Virus record (IMG/VR): IMGVR_UViG_3300012582_000004
Coordinates: 186,001-250,000 of that record
DNA length: 64,000 bases
Reading direction: 5' to 3' (one strand)
From: a virus
Part shown: positions 59,726 to 64,000 of the stretch, in pieces
Layout of the letters: the number at the start of each line of letters is the position of its first letter
Numbering within the stretch: the stretch's first letter is position 1
Notes under the pieces: generated by a model
What the model was told of the DNA's origin: nothing
Seen by the model: only the letters and a program-made list of their open reading frames with translations
Database searches by the model: none
Translations under genes and position numbers: made by a program

Positions 59726-60280
59726 CTATACAAAACCATACTTACACTTAACTAATATCGTACCATCATAATCCATCACAGCTTTAATAAAACTAAAAGG
59801 CATAAAAATCCTACCATTAGCATTTTCTACAATATCATTGAAAATATTATTACATAATCTATCGTAAAATTTACCATTCTCTTCTAAAGTATTTTTATTT
59901 ATAGTTTCTCTATATGTATTATTCACCTGAATAGATTCTAAAAAATCTTCATAGTCCAAATCATTATCTAAGTTCTCTATCGTAAACTTTCTAACAATTC
60001 CTCTATCGTAGTTATGTCTAATTTGAATACCATGCTTAATTAGCTTACTCAATACTAACCATGTTAAATGTGTACCATCAAAAGTTTTGTATGTTAAAGA
60101 AGAATCTTTGTATATAGTCGTTGAATTATCTAAAGAACTTATATACATAGATGCTTGCTCCATACATATAGAGAAATTGGTAATATCTTCTATACTTGTA
60201 GTATTTGCTAAAGGTGTCCATTTATTAATTATATTACCAATAATATTTTTATCAGCTAATATATGTCTCATTGCGCTCAT
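59726..60280 (-). CDS. Family F protein, copy 2 (184 aa)
   Basis: Paralog of the 46976 protein (SKLIKHGIQIRHNYDRG, ANGR, end KCKYGFV). ATGA overlap with the stop of the upstream family H gene. Last gene of the leftward array. Confidence 0.6.
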   Translation of the reverse strand: MSAMRHILADKNIIGNIINKWTPLANTTSIEDITNFSICMEQASMYISSLDNSTTIYKDSSLTYKTFDGTHLTWLVLSKLIKHGIQIRHNYDRGIVRKFTIENLDNDLDYEDFLESIQVNNTYRETINKNTLEENGKFYDRLCNNIFNDIVENANGRIFMPFSFIKAVMDYDGTILVKCKYGFV

Positions 60281-60702
60281 AATAGTCTTTCAATTTTCTC
60301 TGCCCTAATATCAGTAGCTATATCAATAAGTATATTATAAAATTTGGGTACATTTAATGTAGAGTATATTTCATTGCATTTGTCATAATATAATGAATAT
60401 AAATTGTATTCATTTTTATCACTCTCAGATATTAATCTATATGTACCACATATATTATATTTTCTATTATAATCAATAGGAATATTATATCTAACAATTG
60501 TTATAACTAATTGATGCCTAACTTCATTATTCCATATATATAATTGTGGGTATAAAATAATATCAACTTTATCATTAATTTTAATTGTAATCCCATCATT
60601 ATACATTATTGTATAATCACCATTATCTAATTTATTATCAATAACTGTGCTATAAGTATCAAAAAAACTTTTTAATATTACAGTTTTATCTTTAATTTCC
60701 AT
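60277..60702 (-). CDS. Tagged family H, copy 1 (141 aa)
   Basis: Family H pattern: K..V...FF..Y...I..KL.NGDY.., then INDKVDIILYP, an I-x-R-Y segment, a short Y-N-I-C variant of GYARKYxI, LYSLYYDK, TLNVP and the tag DIRAEKIERLL. Most divergent full-length copy. Confidence 0.6.
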   Translation of the reverse strand: MEIKDKTVILKSFFDTYSTVIDNKLDNGDYTIMYNDGITIKINDKVDIILYPQLYIWNNEVRHQLVITIVRYNIPIDYNRKYNICGTYRLISESDKNEYNLYSLYYDKCNEIYSTLNVPKFYNILIDIATDIRAEKIERLL

Positions 60703-61127
60703 TATAATAATTCGTTTATTTTCTCTATCCTAATATCAGTAGTAATATTATTGAATAAAGTAGCTGCGAGAAATGTATTCTTTTCGGGGATATTAATAGT
60801 AGTGTATATATCATTAGATTTATTATAGTATAATGAATATAAATTCCACATGTTATTATTTTCTGAACATGATAAAACATAACTGCTATAAATTTCATAT
60901 TTTCTAGCATATCCTGTAACATCAGTATATCTATTAATAGATATTCCTATTGTCCCAGTATCTCCAATATATGAATATGGAATTAATCTAACATCATACC
61001 TATCATTTATTCTAATATAAATTCCAACTAAATTTAATTTATAATCACCATTATTTAACTTAGCATTTATGATACTATTATAAGCATTAAAGAAGTTCCT
61101 TATAACTTTTTTATCTTTTTCGTTCAT
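60702..61127 (-). CDS. Tagged family H, copy 2 (141 aa)
   Basis: Family H core (NAYNSIINAKLNNGDYKL, RYTDVTGYARKYEI, LYSLYYNKSNDIY), end DIRIEKINELL. One-base overlap with both neighbours. Confidence 0.65.
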   Translation of the reverse strand: MNEKDKKVIRNFFNAYNSIINAKLNNGDYKLNLVGIYIRINDRYDVRLIPYSYIGDTGTIGISINRYTDVTGYARKYEIYSSYVLSCSENNNMWNLYSLYYNKSNDIYTTINIPEKNTFLAATLFNNITTDIRIEKINELL

Positions 61128-61537
61128 TATATTAAATTCTCAATTTTACTTTTTCTTAAATCTGTATTAACATCATCAAAATTAATAGATATTGAAACAT
61201 GTCCATTAAATGTAGAATATATTTTATTTAATATCCCATAATATAAAGTAAATAATTTAAACTTACTATTGATTTCATTGCTATAAAATCCATAAGTATC
61301 GTAAATATCATATTTCCTAGCATGACCTGTAATATCTGTATATCTAATAATAGAAACACTTAATGTCTTAGTAGAAGATGAATTAAATGGATATAATAAA
61401 ACATCATATCTATCATTTATTATAATAGTAACATATCTATTTTTTAATTTATAATCACCATTATTCAATTTGTCCTGTATAATATTATTATACTCACTAA
61501 AAAATGATGCTATAATTTTTTCCTCTTTTTCACTCAT
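61127..61537 (-). CDS. Tagged family H, copy 3 (136 aa)
   Basis: Family H core with RYTDITGHARKYDI; end DLRKSKIENLI. Confidence 0.65.
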   Translation of the reverse strand: MSEKEEKIIASFFSEYNNIIQDKLNNGDYKLKNRYVTIIINDRYDVLLYPFNSSSTKTLSVSIIRYTDITGHARKYDIYDTYGFYSNEINSKFKLFTLYYGILNKIYSTFNGHVSISINFDDVNTDLRKSKIENLI

Positions 61538-61779
61538 TACATTAAATTCTCAATTTTAGTTACTCTATACTCAGCAGGTGTTTGAAAGTTATTTAGTATC
61601 TGCATATCAGTTTTAAATACACTATAAAAATACATATCATTTAAAGTTAATATCATTTCATCATTAGATAATAAACATGTATATCTTTCTCCCTTATTAA
61701 ATAATTTATAATAAGGATAGTTAATAGTGTTAACACATATTAAGTAATCAATACCTCTATATTTAGAAAAAACTCCCAT
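61537..61779 (-). CDS. Tagged small protein inside family H array, 80 aa
   Basis: Not clearly family H: starts MGVFSKYRGIDYLICVNT and lacks the NGDY and GYARKY segments, but ends EYRVTKIENLM, so it carries the tag. Confidence 0.55.
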   Translation of the reverse strand: MGVFSKYRGIDYLICVNTINYPYYKLFNKGERYTCLLSNDEMILTLNDMYFYSVFKTDMQILNNFQTPAEYRVTKIENLM

Positions 61780-62216
61780 TACTCTAATAAGTTATCTATT
61801 TTTTGTAATCTAATATCATTCTTAATGTCATCGAATAACATAAACTTAAATTGGTCATTAAAAATATTATTAGATGGTATATTAAGTGTGGAATATATCT
61901 CGTTAGATTTACTATAATATAATTTATATTCATCATCACCATCATTGATCGAAAATGAATAACTATTGTGAATATCATGTAATCTAGCATATCCTGTAAT
62001 ATCAGTATACCTAACAATAGTTGTTTCTAACATAGATGCCATACCCTTATTTGCTTTATATGAGAATGGAAAGAACATAACATCAAATCGCTCATTAATT
62101 TTAATAATGATATGTCTCAATTTTAACTCATAATCACCACTATCTAATTTAGTATCTATTATAACATTATAAGTATCGAAGAAGTCTGCTATAGTCTTTC
62201 TATCCTTTTTTATCAT
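61779..62216 (-). CDS. Tagged family H, copy 4 (145 aa)
   Basis: Family H core (DTYNVIIDTKLDSGDYEL, RYTDITGYARLHDI), end DIRLQKIDNLLE with one extra residue. Confidence 0.65.
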   Translation of the reverse strand: MIKKDRKTIADFFDTYNVIIDTKLDSGDYELKLRHIIIKINERFDVMFFPFSYKANKGMASMLETTIVRYTDITGYARLHDIHNSYSFSINDGDDEYKLYYSKSNEIYSTLNIPSNNIFNDQFKFMLFDDIKNDIRLQKIDNLLE

Positions 62217-62230
62217 ATTCCCAATTCCTA

Positions 62231-62659
62231 TTATAATAGTCTATCTATTTTCTCTACCCTAATATCACTATAAATTTCTTTGAATAAACTAAACCCATCA
62301 CTTTTAGGTATATTAAGTGTAGAATATATCTCATTAGATTTATTATAGTATAAGGAATATAAATTATATTCATCATCATTTTCTCTACAATTAAATCCAT
62401 AACTTCTAATAATATTATGTTTCCTAGCATACCCAGTAATATCAGCATATCTAATAATAGTTATTTCTATCAATGGTGTATCACCATTACCATACCAAAT
62501 TGTTGTATGTGGATACATCTTAATATCAAATCTATCACTTACTCTAATAGTAATATCCATCTGCTTTAATTCATAATCACCATTATCCAATTTAGCATTT
62601 ATTATACTATTATAAGTATTGAAGAAGCTTGCTACAATCTTTTTATCTCCCGTTAACAT
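62231..62659 (-). CDS. Tagged family H, copy 5 (142 aa)
   Basis: Family H core (NTYNSIINAKLDNGDYEL, RYADITGYARKHNI), end DIRVEKIDRLL. First gene of the leftward array, behind a class B promoter. Confidence 0.65.
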   Translation of the reverse strand: MLTGDKKIVASFFNTYNSIINAKLDNGDYELKQMDITIRVSDRFDIKMYPHTTIWYGNGDTPLIEITIIRYADITGYARKHNIIRSYGFNCRENDDEYNLYSLYYNKSNEIYSTLNIPKSDGFSLFKEIYSDIRVEKIDRLL

Positions 62660-62677
62660 ATTAATAATTCATATTAT

Positions 62678-62706
62678 CATTATAGCGGAATTATATGGGA
62701 AAGTTT
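62678..62706 (-). promoter_or_regulatory. Class B promoter
   Basis: AAACTTTCC, 13 bp, TATAATG, 18 bp before the family H array. Confidence 0.6.
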
Positions 62707-62711
62707 TATTT

Positions 62712-62739
62712 AAACTATTAAGAATATTTATGTATAATA
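62712..62739 (+). promoter_or_regulatory. Class B promoter
   Basis: AAACTATTA, 12 bp, TATAATA, back to back with the leftward promoter at 62678. Confidence 0.5.
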
Positions 62740-62755
62740 AGTAAACTATAAATAC

Positions 62756-62935
62756 ATGGATATAAAGAATATTGTATGTAGTAATTGCAATTCTACAAAT
62801 ATAACAATTACAAAAAAAAGAAAAAGAACAAGTGGTAAATTAGTTCATGGTAGAAAAATGAGCTATGGATATTGTTACAATGAACATGTTTGTAATAACT
62901 GTCAGAATACATGGAAAAAAGAAACAAGCTTATAA
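62756..62935 (+). CDS. Small zinc-ribbon protein, 59 aa
   Basis: VCSNCNS and VCNNCQNTW give a CxxC...CxxC ribbon around a very basic loop (KKRKRTSGK). Probably nucleic-acid-binding. One-base overlap with the next gene. Confidence 0.6.
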   Translation: MDIKNIVCSNCNSTNITITKKRKRTSGKLVHGRKMSYGYCYNEHVCNNCQNTWKKETSL

Positions 62936-63240
62936 TGACAAAATTCGAACAATATCAAAAGTACTCAAAATCTATAGTAGATGAATTTATAGACAAATGC
63001 TCTATGAAACATGATTACCTGGATTATTGTAATGCTCTTAGAATAGATAGTAATACATATTATACTTTCTATACAGCTAATACTAAAAGCCTTTTGGAAT
63101 TATCATTTGATACAAATCCACACACTTTATCCAAAGCAAATGTATATACTTCTAAAAGACGTAAGGAAGCTACTAAATGGCTAATAACAAATCATCTTAG
63201 TTATGAACAATGGTTATTGAAAAATAAAATATCACTATAA
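62935..63240 (+). CDS. Hypothetical protein, 101 aa
   Basis: ATG overlaps the zinc-ribbon stop. Helical, with SKRRKEATKWLITNHLSYEQW near the end. No tag. Confidence 0.55.
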   Translation: MTKFEQYQKYSKSIVDEFIDKCSMKHDYLDYCNALRIDSNTYYTFYTANTKSLLELSFDTNPHTLSKANVYTSKRRKEATKWLITNHLSYEQWLLKNKISL

Positions 63241-63666
63241 TAGATTTTCTATTTTATCTATTCTAATATCATTGTTAATATCCTTAAATATCTCTTCCGA
63301 TCTAAATGGAATAATGTAAGGGATATTAAGTGTAGAATATATCTCATTAAATTTTTCATAATATGAATATAAATTAAATTTATCATTATTTTCATTACAA
63401 GTAAATGCATGAATATTATGAATATTATATTTTCTAGCATATCCCGTAACATCCTTATATCTAACAATAGTTACTTCCAACAATGGTATATCGCCATTAC
63501 CATTCCAATTAGCTATATACGGATAAAATTTAACATCGAATCTATCATTTATTTTAATGGTAATATACCTCTGCTTTAATTCATAATCACCATTATCTAA
63601 CTTATTATCTATTATACCCTTATAGGTATCGAAGAAGTTTGCTATAACATCACCATTCGTTTTCAT
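63235..63666 (-). CDS. Tagged family H, copy 6 (143 aa)
   Basis: Family H core (DTYKGIIDNKLDNGDYEL, RYKDVTGYARKYNI), end DIRIDKIENLL. Separated from the rest of the array by two rightward genes and served by its own class B promoter. Confidence 0.65.
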   Translation of the reverse strand: MKTNGDVIANFFDTYKGIIDNKLDNGDYELKQRYITIKINDRFDVKFYPYIANWNGNGDIPLLEVTIVRYKDVTGYARKYNIHNIHAFTCNENNDKFNLYSYYEKFNEIYSTLNIPYIIPFRSEEIFKDINNDIRIDKIENLL

Positions 63667-63670
63667 ATAC

Positions 63671-63699
63671 TATTATAGGGAAATTATAAGGGAAAGTTT
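63671..63699 (-). promoter_or_regulatory. Class B promoter, leaderless position
   Basis: AAACTTTCC, 13 bp, TATAATA; TATAAT is 5 nt from the ATG. Confidence 0.65.
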
Positions 63700-63709
63700 T
63701 ATATAAAAC

Positions 63710-63740
63710 AAAAAAGAGGCTATTACACCTCTTTATTCTT
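63710..63740 (-). terminator. Intrinsic terminator
   Basis: AAAGAGG and CCTCTTT around an 8-base loop, T6 on the minus strand; closes the 71-aa gene. Confidence 0.65.
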
Positions 63741-63767
63741 CTTAATTGATTGACTCTTAGTTTTAAG

Positions 63768-63983
63768 CTACCATTTTTTTAGTAAAAGATATTGAAGTAA
63801 TAAATCAGTTTCTTTATAACCTGTATTATTCCCACCAGGAACACCTATCCCTGTTATATATCCATGTCCTTCGACACTATTAAAAACGAAGTTGATTTTA
63901 GATTTAACTAAAATTTCTTCTGTTTCTTTTAACAAATTTTCTTTTTCTGTTTTACCGAGATTTATTATATCATTTATATTCAT
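63768..63983 (-). CDS. Hypothetical protein, 71 aa
   Basis: Charged N-terminal helix and HGYITGIGVPGGNNTGY loop; ends LLKKW. TATATATA directly upstream. Not recognised. Confidence 0.5.
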   Translation of the reverse strand: MNINDIINLGKTEKENLLKETEEILVKSKINFVFNSVEGHGYITGIGVPGGNNTGYKETDLLLQYLLLKKW

Positions 63984-63994
63984 AATATATATAT
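63984..63994 (-). promoter_or_regulatory. Class C-like promoter box
   Basis: A run of TA steps reaching to within 4 nt of the ATG (TATATA, TATT, ATG). Confidence 0.35.
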
Positions 63995-64000
63995 CATGAG

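Noticed and set aside
1-64000. Nucleocytoplasmic giant virus origin, suggested by SET, patatin and tandem small-gene families
   Set aside because: Bacteroidota promoters, intrinsic terminators, polycistronic ATGA overlaps, TelA, bacterial-type tRNAs and release factor point to a bacterial virus.

Overview
The window looks like part of a large tailed-phage genome (jumbo-phage type) from a Bacteroidota, probably flavobacterial, host. It is very AT-rich and tightly packed with mostly small genes. It carries a tRNA array, free-standing homing endonucleases, tail genes, DNA and RNA metabolism genes and many orphan proteins. Nine genes have the Bacteroidota vegetative promoter pattern (TTG, 19-20 bp, TAnnTTTG). 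There are no Shine-Dalgarno-rich leaders.

Layout. 0-9.7 kb: end of a MoxR-type AAA+ ATPase, a metallopeptidase fused to eight DnaJ-type zinc repeats, a polynucleotide-kinase-like protein, a release factor with an in-frame UGA, a TelA operon, a patatin lipase. 9.7-16 kb: acidic head-associated candidates, DnaJ, a possible sliding clamp, a GIY-YIG endonuclease. 16-19.5 kb (minus strand): glycosyltransferase, tail fibre, an HD protein related to the tail of CCA-adding enzymes. 20.9-27.7 kb: HAD, NADAR, a free-standing seryl-tRNA synthetase arm, eight tRNAs (four Leu, three Ser, one Cys) with an HNH endonuclease among them, and an RNA ligase. 28-35 kb: a four-copy tandem family, a fucose-synthase-like SDR, a TraB-like lipoprotein. 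35-64 kb: a paralog-rich accessory region with short genes on both strands, plus a glycoside hydrolase, a SET protein, an AbiEii-like nucleotidyltransferase, a B-family polymerase palm fragment and two putative ADP-ribosyltransferases.

Three patterns tie the region together. (1) About 35-39 otherwise different small proteins end in the same C-terminal motif, roughly R-K-x-K/R-I-x-x-L-L placed at the stop codon. (2) About 16 other proteins share an N-terminal leader of the type MKYIKLFENF, often with an L/I-x-E site. It resembles the T4 capsid-targeting sequence, so these may be packaged and injected proteins. (3) Two phage-specific promoter-like elements sort with the gene classes. Class B (AAACTTTTT, 12-13 bp, TATAATA) precedes many small accessory genes, including the tagged families. 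Class C (TAATATATA, often 4-5 nt before the start codon) precedes structural, leader-bearing and depolymerase genes. Several B and C elements lie back to back in short divergent modules. Many start codons sit so close to the -10 box that leaderless mRNA is likely.

A second theme is RNA and tRNA maintenance: kinase, ligase, HAD, CCA-like HD protein, SerRS arm, a release factor and a Leu/Ser-only tRNA set with Cys. All functions are read from motifs by eye; no database search was possible.
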